Below, one piece after another: positions 33,895 to 47,290 of a DNA stretch of 64,000 nt; position 1 is the first letter of the stretch; each line of letters opens with the position of its first letter. The notes below the pieces were generated by a model. That model saw only the letters and a program-made list of their open reading frames with translations, did not search any database and had not been told where the DNA came from. Origin of the DNA: Sclerotinia nivalis (taxonomy: Eukaryota; Ascomycota; Leotiomycetes; Helotiales; Sclerotiniaceae); the NCBI GenBank assembly GCA_029531795.1, contig JAPEIS010000004.1:1-64000 (forward strand), in the 5' to 3' direction. Position numbers and translations under genes: made by a program.

Positions 33895-33986
33895 TACAAC
33901 CGACTTTTACAACCAACCCCCCTGCAACCCTTACAATCGATTCGGTTGCCTGCAAAAATTTGCTTGTAATAATAGTTAGTATTTAT
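33895..33986 (-). repeat. Second copy of the terminal sequence
   Basis: On the minus strand it begins CTAACTATTATTACAAGC and AAATTTTTGCAGGCAACC, then an inverted ACCGA-A-TCGAT-like pair and GGTTGTAAAAGTCGGTTGTA. It is about 80% identical to 33005-33094 and lies 890 bp away in the same orientation. It is less mutated. No helicase sequence follows it directly. Confidence 0.7.
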
Positions 33987-34400
33987 ATTTTGTTAATTCT
34001 TGATTGTTATTTATATTATAAAATAAAAGATTATTTATATTGAAAAAAAGAAACTAATATTCGTTAATTGTACAGCTTATTATAAAATTGATTATATAAT
34101 ATACCAATACTAACAACTCTCTTTTAAAAAAAATGAATTATATAATTATTCCCTTATTCTTTTATTCTATCTATTCTATAACCTTTATATCAATTTTATT
34201 AATATCAATAAGATTTATAAATATTGGATAAAATTTATTTTTAATTATAGTATTTACTAAATTAGATTCTCTATTAATTCATCTAATTTCTTATATTACT
34301 TTTCGTTTATATAATTATTATAAAACTATAATATCAATTATTAATATTTTTTCGATAGTAGTTTTCAATTTGGTTAGTATTTTGTAAAATAATTTTGAAT
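33987..34400. other. AT-rich decayed DNA
   Basis: No open frame of note and no family resemblance; probably RIP-decayed transposon sequence. Confidence 0.5.
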
Positions 34401-34998
34401 CGATATATCACGGGGTCAGGGCCGGGTGTTACGCCGCTACAATCCTTTATTACTAAGAAATGATCAAGGGACTTATAGAAAGGCCGTGGTGATTTCTACT
34501 AAAGATCAAACAGGGGCTTGGTGAGAATGAAGATATAATGATTGTATTGTATGGTAATTATAATGTTTAAACTAATGATTGTTCTTGAGTACGAAACTCT
34601 ATAAATAAAGGAATCCATTCTGTTTATATAGATTTTCGTATTTGGGAGCCCTAGGAGCCTTCGAAGCTCCAATGCTCTAGGAGTGTCGGGAGCCTTCGAA
34701 GCTTCAATGCTTCAGGAGTGTTGGGAGCCTTCGAAGTTCCAATGCTCTAGGAGCGTTGGGAGCCTTCGAAGCTCCAATGCTTTATTATATGATCTGATAC
34801 TAATATAATCTATACTCGTTTGTTTCTATGATTATTTTAATCTTATATTAATTCGATCAAATCATAATGTATATTTATACGATTGGTTACTGTAAGATCT
34901 GTGATTGTAATACTATTCTCTATTTAGGTTAAAGCTTGTTTCAAGTTTATAAGGTGAAGTTATATTTTGAAGAAAGTGCAAAACTCTCTTTTCCTATT

Positions 34999-35601
34999 AT
35001 GTCTTCCTCCAAAATTAAGAAATTTTTACCTTCCGTTCGAAAATGTTTCGAATAGATTTTTCTGGTTTAATCTATCAATAATTGTAGAGTTGAAATATCT
35101 TCTTGTTTTTATTATTGCAATGAAAAACTTTGTTGTGTGAAAGATGTTAATAATCCTCAGCGTTCTTGTTGTTCCGAATGTATTCTGATTCGAATTCTTT
35201 GTGATACTAAATTTCTTCTGGAAGAAGATTGGGATTGAGAAGTGTTTTGTGTTTCGGATTAGGTTTCTTTGAATAAACAAAAAGAGAAATTAAATCGTGA
35301 AAAGGAGAAAGCGCTTGCTAAAATTTTGTATTTGTATAAATAAAAGAAATTTCTATACAATTGTAGAAAACGGATGATCGATTGTAATCTTAAATATTTG
35401 GATAAATTGGATGCTTTGAAAAAGAAAGAACGATTAGCAAAAGAGTAAATAGAAAAGAAAAAAACAAACAAGAATATTTCTAGTTTTAGTAATACTTTGT
35501 TTGATCTTTTGAAAGATTTCGATTCTTCGTCTTTCTCGAATCCCTTTGATCCTTTTTGGATAGATCCAGATATTGTTAATAGAACATTTACAGTTTTTTA
35601 A
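34999..35601 (+). pseudogene. Antisense ORF near the 3' LTR of Gypsy element 1
   Basis: Opposite to pol, one frame runs 200 codons from ATG 34999 to TAA 35599, with in-frame stops (first TAG at 35053) but no frameshift. The reconstruct-free reading shows a basic start, a Cys-rich block (C...CC...RSCCSECILIRILC) that may bind metal, then a long Lys/Glu coiled coil and an acidic, Phe/Ser-rich end. Antisense ORFs between integrase and 3' LTR are known from some ascomycete Gypsy elements (for example the Boty group), but I cannot name a function. Confidence 0.65.
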
Positions 35602-35649
35602 AGTAATTGAGATTCTTTCTGGGTTTCTAAATGTTTTTTGATTGTAAAT

Positions 35650-38600
35650 AATCAAATTATTTGATTAAATATTTTATTGTGTTTTTGATATATTTGTAAT
35701 TTAGTATTGTTTTGATATTATATTTGATGTTCGGATTGATAGATTCGATTATGATTTCTAATATGTTCAATACTTTTGATGATGTTAGTTCGAGTAAAGA
35801 TATATAGAATACTAGATGGATATTTATAGTATTTGGTAATTTCAATTTGAAATTAATAGGTTTTACTATTTCTTCGATTTCGAATGGTCCTAGTTTTTTG
35901 TAGTCTAGTTTATCGTTTAATTGTTATATTTGAATGTTTTTTCGAATCAAATAAATTTTATCCCTTTTTTTAAGAGTAGATTTTATATTCTGTGATTTGT
36001 TGTAATATGTAGTTGTTCTTAAAATTATGAATTATAGATTCAATAAAAGCTGTTTGTATAGTTCCTTGATTTCCAATATATCTTTTATAGTTTTGTCGGT
36101 ATTTATTATTTGTAGGAATGGTGAATAATAGATTAATGAAGTATATCTATAATTAGTGTATACTGGTATTACCTTTGTTGTTTCTGTTTCCGATGTATTG
36201 TATACGAATTGAGCTAAGGATAATAGTTCAATCCAATTGTCTTGTTTATAATTGATATAATAGTATAGATAAGCTTTCATTGTTTGATTTAAACATTCTG
36301 TTTAGTTATTTGTTTAGGGATGAAATGCAATAGATAGTTTATATTTGATTTCAAATAATATTATAAGAATAGTCTAGAATTTTGATATAAAAAGTTTATT
36401 TCTATTTGAAATTATTTCTTTTGGTATACTATATATGTTGATTATGTTTTGTAGGAATATATAAGTCAGGTTATCTGCTGTCCATTTTTTATAGAATGAT
36501 ATTATATAAATGAATTTCGTTAATCTGTCTGTTATTATTAGAACGGAATTATATTCCTTTAGTGTAATTGATTCTTTGGATATAGATAGTTTTATTACAA
36601 AATCTTATACAATGGATTTTCAAGGTTGAATAGATAATTCAGGGGTCTTGAGTTGATTATATAGAGTATATTTAACGGTTTTGTTCTATATATAGATATT
36701 ATAATTCCCAATTACTTTTTCAATTGTAGTTTTCATTTTTGGAAAATAAATTTCCTTTCTAATTTTGGTAAAGGTTTTAATTACTTTTTGATGTTTATAA
36801 GCTGAAAGTTTGTATTGTTTTCGAATATATCCTTCAGTTAGTTTAGAAGGTATATATAATTTGTTGTAAAAGTATATAAATCCTTTGTCGATATTGAATT
36901 CCTTTTCCAAATTGTTTGTATTCTTGAAGATTCGTTTCGTAATAGTATCTCGTTTATATTTTGTTTTCAATTGTTTTTTGATTATATTATAATCAATTTT
37001 AGAGGAAGTAGTAAGTTATAATTTGTTATGTATTAATATGTCATTTTCTTCTTTTAAAATCGTATATGTTTTGTATACCTTATTTTGTAAATATTCCGGT
37101 TTTCTATTAAAAGCATCGGTTTTAGTGTTTTCTGTTTTTTTGATATATGAAATACAAAAATTGTAGATAGTTATAATTTCGGATCATTTGATCTATTATC
37201 TATTTAATTCCTTCATTGTAATAAAGTAAACTAAATTCTTATGATCGATATATATCTATATTATATATTTCGATCCTTTCAAATAAACTTTTCATTTCCT
37301 AAATGCTTCGATTATAATTAGCAACTCCTTATCGTAAATCTCATAATTCAATTCTATTAATAATAGCTTCCGGGAATAATAAACTATTGGTTGTTATTTC
37401 TTATTCGCTCCTAGCTGACTTAATACTGTCCCCAAAGTATAGTCCGAAAAATCGGTCTCGACTTCAATTGATAATTCCGGATCGAACAATAGAAGTATCG
37501 ATTCTTTCATGAAAGTTTACTTGAATAGTTCAAAAGCTTTCTATACCTTTTCCGTTCATTGGAACTCTCCCTAATTCTTCTTAATTATTTCGGACATCGG
37601 AATTACTATTTTCGAATAATCTTTAATAAACTTATAATAGAAATTAACAAATCCTAAAAAGGATTATACTTCTTTAACGCTTATAAACTGATTCCATTTT
37701 TGAATAGTCTATAATTTATCTAAACTCATCTTGAATCCTTTTGGAAAAATTATATAACCTAAAAACTCCGTCTCCATAATATAGAATACACATTTACTAG
37801 ATTTGCACTGAAAATCTACTTTTTCCAAATATACTAAAATATTACTGATATCTTGAATATATTATCCTAAAATCTCCGAATAGATTAATATATCATCCAA
37901 ATAACAAATACAACAAATATTGAAATACTTTCTCAATATATTATTTACCAAATATATACATATTGCTAATGCATTAATTAACCCAAATAGTATAACCTAA
38001 TACTCGTATAATCTGTATCAAATTTTGAATACTGTTTTTTATTCTTTACCTTTCTTTATTTTGATTAAATGAAAACCATTTTGTAAATCAAACTTAAAGA
38101 AAATCTTGGTTTTCCTTAATCGATCTTTCAATTTTATAGTTAATAAAAATAGATATCGATCCTTGATTATTATATCGTTAAATTTATAGTAATCTATATA
38201 TAGCTTCTTGATTCTATCCTTTTTAGACATATATAATACAAGATTAATTATCTATAAAATGGATTCTCTGATTCATTTTTTCTTTAAACTATTGTTAATG
38301 TATTTTTTGAATATTCTTAAATCTCTTTTCGATATTTAATAAATAAATCCAAATGGAGATATCTTTCCTTTTGTTAATATTATTTCGTAATTTTATAGTT
38401 TGTGTTTTGGTAAAACTTTGTAATTTTTTCGTTCTTCGAAAAGTTTTATATATTTTCTATATTCCATTAATATATTCGTCAATGAAGGATTCTGGGTTTG
38501 ATGTTTTATATCGATAAGGTTATTCACTTTCAATTCTCTAAAACGTATATTCAATTTCACAAACTTGTATATATCTCAATAATTGCAATTGTATTGATCG

Positions 38601-40640
38601 AATATCAAAATTCCTCGATTCCAATTAATATTAGGATTGTATTGTATCAATTATAGTATACCCAATATGATCTGATGATTCCCTAATGGAACTATATCAA
38701 GCTGTATGAACTTGTGATGTTCATCTATTTGCATTTCGGTTGACTTGGTTTCCATTCGTACCATCCCATTTTCAGTATCAATTAGTTGTCCATCTACTAA
38801 TTGTAATGTATATGAGTGTTTCTTCGTTTGGAATCTTATATTAGTTTTTTGTGTAACTTCTTGTATAATAAAATTTCCGATTGTTTCAAAATCTATCATA
38901 GCTTTGAACTGGTGTTTATTGATTATAATTATTAGATTGATCTATCCGTTGTGTTTTGTAGCGTTTAATTATCTATTTTGATTTGTTCGATTGTTTTGGT
39001 CAACTTGATCAATTTGATCAATTTGGTCAATTTGATCAATTAAACGATTTAATTGATTAGATGGAGAAATATTCCAATTATCTTCTTCTTTATCGTTTGT
39101 AATTGCTTAACCGATGGAAATCTCATCGTCGAGTATGTTTTTCTATTTGGTGGTTAGAAGTAGTTTTTGTATAATTCGAAGAAAATGTTCTATTGTTTGT
39201 AGAGGTTGTATGATTTAAACTTGCATCAAATATTTATCCCCTATTTGTCATACTAGATGTGTCTTGTATATAAGATGATTAATATTATGATAAAAATAAA
39301 TAATTTCTTATATTTCTTTTAATTCGGACATTTTCATATAATGATATAAGGTTCTTTCAATAAAGGAAAAATTGATTATAACTTTGTATTATAAGATTCT
39401 ATACTTATCAATAATTCTTACCTTATAAGTTTCTTCTTCTATAATATCTTTTACATTTAGATCATCACTGTAAATTCCTTCATTTGTTTCTTCAAATCTC
39501 CAAATTCGACGATTCCATTCGTTGATATACTATATAATTCAAAGTTCCCCTGAACTTGATTTTCGATTGATTTATAAAATTAACTCTTCTTCTAAATCTT
39601 TTAATTCTTCGAATTGATTATCCTCCAATTGTTCTTTAAAACCTAAATCCATACAATTTAAAGTATATAACTGGGATACAAATATCGTATTGAATTGCTT
39701 CTTACCTTTCCAAGATTTCTTATTCCGATTAAAGTTTTCTTATTTCTTTTGGTAATAAATTGCAACTCTATATCCTAATTACCCATATTCGAAATATAAC
39801 TTTTCATTTCTACATTTATTCATTTCTTCTTTGAATAATTTTCTTCAGATAATAGTATTCAGTTTTATCGAATCTTTATAGTTTTTATTTCTAATTTATC
39901 ATTGTCTTCCTTCGTTTTGTTTGTAATTCTGATCCGAATGGTTTTGGAATTTCTTATCTCGTTGATATTTGTAAAACCGATTATCAATCTTAATTACAAG
40001 TTTTATCATTTCATTAATGTTTATAAACTTGATGTCTTTTACAAATTCCAACTTTATATAATCCTTAAAACTGTAATGAAAATGGTTTAATAAAGCCTAC
40101 TGATCCTATCCGATTTGATTAGTATATTATCTGAATTCTGTAGTATAATTAATTGCTGCCTTGATTTGTTTCAAAGTGAATAGGTTTCGTTCAGCTGTTT
40201 TAACTTTGTCGATATCCCCAAATACTTGTTCGATTTCTTTTTTGAATCCTACAAAACTTTCGAAAATGGTTTATATAACTATCATATAATGATCTCTAGA
40301 TTTAATGAAATAATCTTTAAGATAAAATTGAATCTATTTGGCTGTTTCTCTACAAAGATAAAAGAAAACATACAGGCTATAACTATCGAAAATCACAAAT
40401 TTGATAATATTGAATTTGAAGTATATTTCGTTTTGAAATAAAAAGATTTCGAGTTCTCTTCGATTGTTATAATACTTATCGGACATTACTACTCATAAAG
40501 TTTCTGTAATCTATATTAGAACAGAATCGGCATTTAGTAATTCAATATCATTATCGTTGTTATTATTGTTCGAAGGAATATTGATAATAAAATCTTACAA
40601 AAACATAACAAAATGAGATATACCAAATCAATATTTGAGC
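35650..40640 (-). pseudogene. Gypsy element 1 gag-pol remnant
   Basis: Read on the minus strand: gag at about 40500-39200; an aspartic protease-like segment at 38899-38651 (FETIGNFIIQE, LDIVPLGNHQIILGI); reverse transcriptase at about 38300-37600 (YIDYYKFND, FFKFDLQNGFHLIKI); RNase H about 37600-37150; integrase with zinc-binding start at 36970-36686 (YFPKMKTTIEKVIGN) and its end at 36280-36032 (QDNWIELLSLAQFVYN); a chromodomain-like end at 35845-35657. Stops are frequent in all frames, mostly of the RIP type. Confidence 0.82.
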
Positions 40641-41339
40641 TAGTAAAGATACTCAAAGTATTACACCACTACAATCCTTTATTACTAAAAAGTAATCAAA
40701 GGATTTATAAAAAAACCATAATGATTTCTATTAAAAATCAAATAAGGATTTAATAAGAATAAAGATATAATGATTGTATTGTATGATAACTATAATATTT
40801 AAACTAATAATTGTTTTTGAATATAAAACTCTACAAATAAAGGAATCCATCCTATTTATATAGACCTTTGTATTTAAGAGCTCTAGGAGCCCTCGAAGCT
40901 CCAATGCTCCAGGAGCGTCGGGAGCCTTCGAAGCTCCAATGCTCCAAGAGCGTTGAGAGCCTTCGAAGCTTCAATGCTCTATTACATGATCTGATACTAA
41001 CATGATCTGTACTCGTTTGTTCCTACGACCACCTTAATCTCATACTAATTCGATCAAATCATAACGTGTATTCACACGATCGGTTACTGTAAGATCCGTG
41101 ATCGTAACACCGGGCCATTGGACCGGCCCCTTTAGTAGGCTCCACCTGTCCGATCCAGCACCGAGCGGGGCACACTCGGTGATCGTACCCTGTAAGAGCG
41201 CTAGGGCTCGGAGCCCTAGCACACACAAATATATTTAAAGGAAACGTTCCTTCTGTAGAAACGTAGCTCTTCGAGCTACGTCTTATCAATAAAAGTGATT
41301 TCTGTTATCCTGTCTGCTGCCTCCGTGATACGATACAGA

Positions 41340-43920
41340 TTATAAATAATATATAAATCTTAAATTTAAAAATAATATTGATTATATTCTTTATTAATAA
41401 AATTATATCGAAATTGTATATCAAATTATATATTTCTATAGCTAATATACTTTATATAATTCATTTATATTTAATTGAAGATAAATAAAGAATATTAACT
41501 TTATCATTCTTATTTATTAAAGTAATTACAAATCCTATTTGTAATAAATAGTCTTTATTAATTATAAAGAATATATTATTTAATACAATAACTTTTAATG
41601 AATTTATATTAAAGAAGATAAAAGTTAATCCTCTTTTTGGATTATTTATTTGTTATTTAATTTGTTTATTGATTATTTTAATATTTATTTTATTCAGATT
41701 AATTATTTAAATAACAATAACAAGATTATATAAAGTTTCAAATTGATATATTATTACAATATATTGATTCTTTAAAATAATCGATTTTCAAATTTTGTTT
41801 TTTATTCTATATATATCAATAAATATAATCTTAATTAATTATAGATTATTATATTGTTTTTCTTGATTGAAATAAATATTACTATTTTTAAATCTAAAGA
41901 GATCTCTATTAAATTTGAAAGGAATTATTTCAATAAATTGTTTTCAATCTTTGATTATAAACTTTGCTCTTTTCAATTGTTTTTGTTTTTTTCTTATAAA
42001 TATAGAATTTGTTATAATAAGAATATCATTTGTTTATAATTCTATAATATCGAAATCATTTATTTGATCTTTTATATACAATAAATAAAAATCGTAAATT
42101 GATTATATCATATTAAATTTGTTAATATAATAATTATAATAAATTTCAAATCAATGATTTCCTACTTCAAGTATACTATAAAATAATTTGATTATTTATA
42201 GGATTATATCTTTTTCGGATTCCATTTCGATTGATAATCGAATATAGAATAATCTTTATAACTTTGAAATTGCTTGGATATAAGCCTATATAATATCTTT
42301 TAAAAATAATTCAGTATTTGTAATATTTATCTTCAAACAAATACCAAAAATAATCAAAATATATTAATTAATATATTAAATAATAAATAATTGAATTAAT
42401 ACTATAATCTTATCTTAATCTTTAAATACTTGAACTATCAATTATAATTTGAAATATACTCTATTAATATCTTCGTTTTTCATTTCATCTATAAATCTTA
42501 AATTGAAGATTTTAACTCTTTATAGAACTTCATTCAAAAATATAAATTTGAAGATTCTATTATCAAATAAATCATTGATTTCAATTTATTTAGATTCCTT
42601 ATATACTAAATCTTTAATATTATAAATTATAAATATTTCATTATATAGATCAAAATTATTATCATTTTCGATTTTATAATAATATATTATAATATCAAAA
42701 TTATTTAAAGTATCATCGATAAGATTAATTTTATTATATAAATTACTTCGTATATAATATTATAGATATATATAAGATTCAATATCTAGTAATAGTATTG
42801 AATTTCATAATGAAAATGGATTTGGGTTGATTTAATCAATTTGATCAATTTCGGGTTCTTATTGATAAAATAATCGAATTATAGTAAATCGAAATTTTGT
42901 AAATCCGTTTTTGAATTCGATTTTACGAATTTCTCTTCTTATTGTAATCATTCTATATAATCCTTTCTATTCATTGAATATTATACTTTTTCCTTTATAT
43001 TATATAAGAACTTCAAAATTGAATAATAAATCATAAATTGATATAATTGAAAATCCGTTTTATATATTAAAGATATCTTTTATTTGTTTTTTTATACAGA
43101 ATCATCGAATTTCTATTATTATTTTTTTAATTATTTAAGTTTATTATATAATTGTAATTATAAATAAATCCATTTTTATTATTCGAAAATAAATTTCGAA
43201 TATTAATAATATTGATACTAAATTAATAAATTTTATTATATTATTGATAACTTTAATTATTATTTATAATATCAATGCTTTACTGATATTAAAATCTATT
43301 AATTCATTTGAAATGATTTTATAAGATTATTTTAAAAAGTAATAGAAATACTCAACGATATCTATCAAATTGTATACTTCAACAAATATATTTTTTATAA
43401 TGATTGTCAAAGAATTCGTATATTGTTTGAATTCTTTATTAATAAAATTCTTTTTTATATTATAAATAATATAATTTGGTAATTCTATATATATATCTAT
43501 TCAATATTCTTTTAGAATATTTTATATATATTTTGTAAAGATATTTTCAAATTATCTTGCTGTTTGATATCGAATAATTTCGTTTACAATATAAAATACA
43601 AATTTATTATCAATATATAAAATATCTATAAAAATAATATAATTGAATTTAGTATTTTCGAAAAATATAAATCTAAATCTTCCAAAGGACTTTCTATACT
43701 TTTGATAATATTTGTAGTATTTAATAAATAAATCGATTATTTTCTTATCTTTTTTGTATTTTATATATTGTAATATTTGATATAGCTTTTATACTAAAGG
43801 ATATCCAAAGTATTAATATATTCTTCGAAGATCAATATCAATAAAAAAAACAATTATTGATTTCGATTGATTTCTGAATTATTCTTTATATATTGATCTT
43901 CTATAACAGAAATATATAAT
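41340..43920 (-). pseudogene. Copia-like pol remnant (integrase then reverse transcriptase)
   Basis: On the minus strand at 43680-43300 the frame reads FNYIIFIDILYIDN, FYIVNEIIRYQTAR and IDIYIELPNYI, the integrase core of a common fungal Copia-like polyprotein, with Trp codons converted to stops. Downstream at 42600-42420 the same strand reads KES.IEINDLFDNRIFKF and RVKIFNLRFIDEM, the beginning of a Copia-type reverse transcriptase. Integrase before reverse transcriptase is the Ty1/Copia order. No LTR pair could be assigned. The region is extremely AT-rich and non-functional. Confidence 0.7.
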
Positions 43921-44080
43921 ATTATTATTATAATATAAATACTATAACGATTTTATTATATTACTATTATTATTATAATAAAAATATTATAACAATTTCA
44001 AATTCCTTTATTGTAATACTATATTATATTATATTATTATTATAATATAAATATTATAACTATTTTATTACAAATTATAT

Positions 44081-44368
44081 TGTAAGAAAGTTGGATTGCT
44101 AGGGCCACAATCGTAGCTAGTTCATAGGCATTAGGTCACATGATCCTTCGTAGTTAAATATAAGGAAAAGGCTTTACTTTCCCTTTTAGAATAATCAATT
44201 GTTTTTCATTAATCTTTTTGTATACCTATTGTATACAATCCTAATCTATTGTTATTTATTTTAGTTCTACTATTCGAAGTTTATATAATGTAATTTGATC
44301 AATTTGTATTCTATATTTTTTTGCAGTATGCTATCGGGATATATATATTTCGATCTATCTCTTTTATA
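44081..44368 (+). mobile_element. 288-bp LTR, older RIP-mutated copy
   Basis: Begins TGTAAGAAAGTTGGATTGCT and ends CTCTTTTATA. It is exactly as long as, and collinear with, 45432-45719, from which it differs almost only by C/G to T/A changes. Confidence 0.85.
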
Positions 44369-45431
44369 ATAGTGATCTATATAGGGATCGAATTGTATAA
44401 TTTACATTGTATGAATCTTTTTGTAAAGAAATTATATTGAAAAGAAAGTAGAAATAGCGATCTATTAATAAGGGATAGGATTGATTTTGAAAGGATGAAT
44501 CCTTTCAAAAATGGGATTGCTAAATGATAAATAGAAGAATTCGGTTTTCGATTCTCTTTTATTTGCATTGATCTATTATATTAAAGATAGATAATTCTAG
44601 CGAATTATTTCATTGTATTTTATAAAGGAGGAATATATTAATAAAGCTTCTATTCGGAATTAGAACTAGTAATGTTCGAAGTATAATCGATTCCAAATAT
44701 TATAAGGATTTTCTATCAATAATCGAATCCATTATGCCTTCGAATCTGAAAACTCGATTTCGAAGACAATTTTAATTAAATGTAGCTTGACCAATTGAAG
44801 GACTTTGTATGTTTTATAGATGATTGAAGTTGATATATGTTTATTTGTAGATAGAAACTGAGGGAGGATTAAAATATAAAATATTAATTTGTTATCTTTG
44901 ATATTGGCTATCAAAAATTTAAGATATGTTTTAAAAAATTCTATTTGGAAGGATTTGAGATTTATATAATCCTTTTATAAAAAAGAATATTTTAGAAGAA
45001 AGTTCTTTATATTCTTTTACTTTCTTTTGAAACTTTATTAAGGGAAAATATGAACAATAAAGATTATCGAAAACCCAAAGTTGAATTAGATTCTGATAAT
45101 CTTAATACTCCTTAATTATATTACAATCTATAATATATTAAATAATCTTTTATTCAAATTCTTCTTTCCTTTGTTATTATAAAGAATCTAGAACCTTTTA
45201 CAAATCAATTAGCGGAAGTTGTATATAGATTAAAGGATACTATTGACTTTTTTGACTTCAATAAAGAATTCACTATTGATATTAATGGAAATATTACAAA
45301 AAGAAAAGAAGGAAAAATTAAAAAAATTAAAAAGAATAACGATATGGATTTTCAATCAAAGGCTTTATTTGTAATCTGTTTTACGGATTATATTATTATA
45401 GATTATATATATATGTATTCTATTATACTAT
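44369..45431. other. Decayed sequence between the two 288-bp LTRs
   Basis: AT-rich; short open frames on both strands show no domain. It contains Lys-rich plus-strand stretches at 44980-45360 that could derive from a gag, but this is not certain. The inner ends show no clear primer-binding site or polypurine tract, so I do not treat the two LTRs as one element. Confidence 0.5.
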
Positions 45432-45719
45432 TGTGAGAAAGTTGGATTGCTAGGGCCACATACGTAGCTAGTTCATAGGCATTAGGTCACATGATCCTTC
45501 GTAGTTAAATATAAGGAGAAGGCTTTGCCTTCCCTTCTAGAATAATCAATCGTTTTCACTAGTCTTTTTGCATACCCACTGTATACAACCCCCAACCCAT
45601 TGTTATTCACATTAGTTCTACTATTCGAAGTTTATACAATGTAGTCTGATCAGTTCGTATCCTATTCCCCCTCGCAGCGTGCTATCGGGACGCACGTATC
45701 TCGACCTACCTCTTTCACA
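45432..45719 (+). mobile_element. 288-bp solo LTR, younger copy
   Basis: Begins TGTGAGAAAGTTGGATTGCT and ends CCTCTTTCACA, flanked by CTAT on both sides (45428-45431 and 45720-45723). GC content is normal, in strong contrast to the surrounding DNA and to the older copy. Confidence 0.85.
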
Positions 45720-47215
45720 CTATATATTAGAAACTTTGTTGCTTTTATTTTTAATGGAATTAATATATCCGATTTTGTTATTATTTGGGAAGTCTTGTAG
45801 ATCGATTGTAATATAATCGATAAGGAAATACGGATTTGTCTTTTGTAGTATTATGATCAATCTATCTTTATTTAAATCAAATTTATATCAAAATATAATC
45901 TTAATAAGTATAATTGGAAAAAAGAATTGAAATTTTTTTTGCTTTATTGTTTCTGTAATTATAATATATAATAAATGATTAATATTTGTGATTTCCTAGA
46001 TTAATTTGTTAACAATTAATAAGAAAAGAATGAAGGAAACTATAATGTGAATTCGATTATGATAAAAGATTATATTGTCAAGTTTGTATTCTCAATTATA
46101 TAGTTCATCGATAATTATATGATTATAGAATTCGAAGTTGGAAGACTTTTCCTATATAATTTGTATACTCAAATGGACAAAAAGATCGCGAGATAACTCA
46201 AAATCGATCTGAATGATTTTAGTTTTGTAAATTTCAAAAAAATAATGAATGAAATATATAAATAGTATTCTTCTAAGAATTCAGTAATTTGTATTTATAA
46301 AAGGCCTAGATCTTATTAAACTATTATTTTGTATATTGTAAACGAATATATGAAAATATTGTTTGTCGCCGAAATTAATCTAGTTCTATATATACAAAAC
46401 CGAAATATTGATATTATTATTGATAAGATAACTGATCTTTTAGATAAGTTCAGTATAAATTATTTGCGAATTAGAATTGAAAGAATAAGAGATTTGAAGC
46501 CAGTTTTTACTTTATTACAATATCAAATTATTTATCGAGAAGGAAACACAAAATATAATGATTATTTATTTCGAAAAGATGAAAATATAGTTCTTTTTAA
46601 TATAAATACTATATACAAAAGAGATTTCCTTTGTTATTACTATTTTAACCGACCCCTTTGAAATAACAATTACAATATGAAACAAAATTGCCCCAAGAAA
46701 ATCGAAGATATTGAGATAAAATTTTGTTATTACGATAAATACAGAACCTTTATATATAAATCAAAAAAGTATATTAATCCAATTTCGATTTTTTGAATAA
46801 AAGATAAACCTGAAATGAATCAGATCGAGATGTATATTATCTTTTATAATTTTGGATTATATAAAAAGGAATTATCAATTCAAAACAATAAGAATAAGGT
46901 TTCAATTATTACTATTTCCAGTATTGAAGTAATCAAAGATATATTCATGAATAATATTGATTATCGGAAAGGATTTATCCTTAATATCAATACTGCAATT
47001 CAATTTAAGGAATCTATAAGACTACAAGGAAGATCATCAAAAAAATCAAAATCAATCAAATGAAATGGAATAAACAAATTCGAGAAACAAGTTTTTATTG
47101 TACTTCAAATATTGTAAAGGTCGATAGAACAAATCGAAAGGGAAATATTGAAGAAAGAGTTCTTTAAAAAAGATAAAAAAGAAGATCGAAAAAAGAAAAG
47201 GCTTTCCGAATCTAA
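45720..47215. other. Unassigned AT-rich decayed DNA
   Basis: Open frames at 46329-46661 and 46815-47063 (+) suggest remains of a retroelement polyprotein (VLYIQNRNIDIIIDKITDLL, YQIIYREGNTKYNDYLF), but I cannot place them in a family with confidence. Confidence 0.4.
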
Positions 47216-47290
47216 TGTTATGATCACGGATCTTACAATAACTGATCGTGTGAATATATATTATGATTTGATCGAATTAGTATGAGATTA

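Larger units (their letters stand above)
34422..41114 (-). mobile_element. Gypsy element 1, complete with both LTRs and target duplication
   Basis: LTRs at 34427-34912 and 40659-41109 (TGTTAC...GTAACA on the + strand for the outermost bases) flank about 5.7 kb. The target duplication CCGGG is exact at 34422-34426 and 41110-41114. The coding strand is minus. The left LTR is longer because it has four copies of a ~29-bp block (GGAGCCTTCGAAGCTCCAAT), the right one three. LTRs and interior are heavily AT-shifted. It inserted into the older solo LTR described separately. Confidence 0.9.
34401..41335 (-). mobile_element. Solo LTR (237 bp) split by a Gypsy insertion
   Basis: The LTR is made of 34406-34426 plus 41115-41330, with ends TATCACGG...CCGTGATA. 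Outside it stand identical 5-bp target copies CGATA at 34401-34405 and 41331-41335. Its interior is interrupted by Gypsy element 1. The LTR is GC-rich and contains two strong hairpins (GTAGCTC/GAGCTAC and GCTAGGGCTC/GAGCCCTAGC). A second copy of the same length lies at 59193-59429 in the opposite orientation. Confidence 0.85.

Noticed and set aside
34999..35601. Host gene trapped in Gypsy element 1
   Set aside because: It lies wholly between the element's LTRs at a position where related ascomycete Gypsy elements also carry an antisense ORF, and shows the same RIP-type stops as the element.
41040..41289. Overlapping open frames at 41040-41289 and 59234-59480
   Set aside because: They fall inside the GC-rich 237-bp LTR copies and are open by composition only; the same frames in the two copies add no domain.
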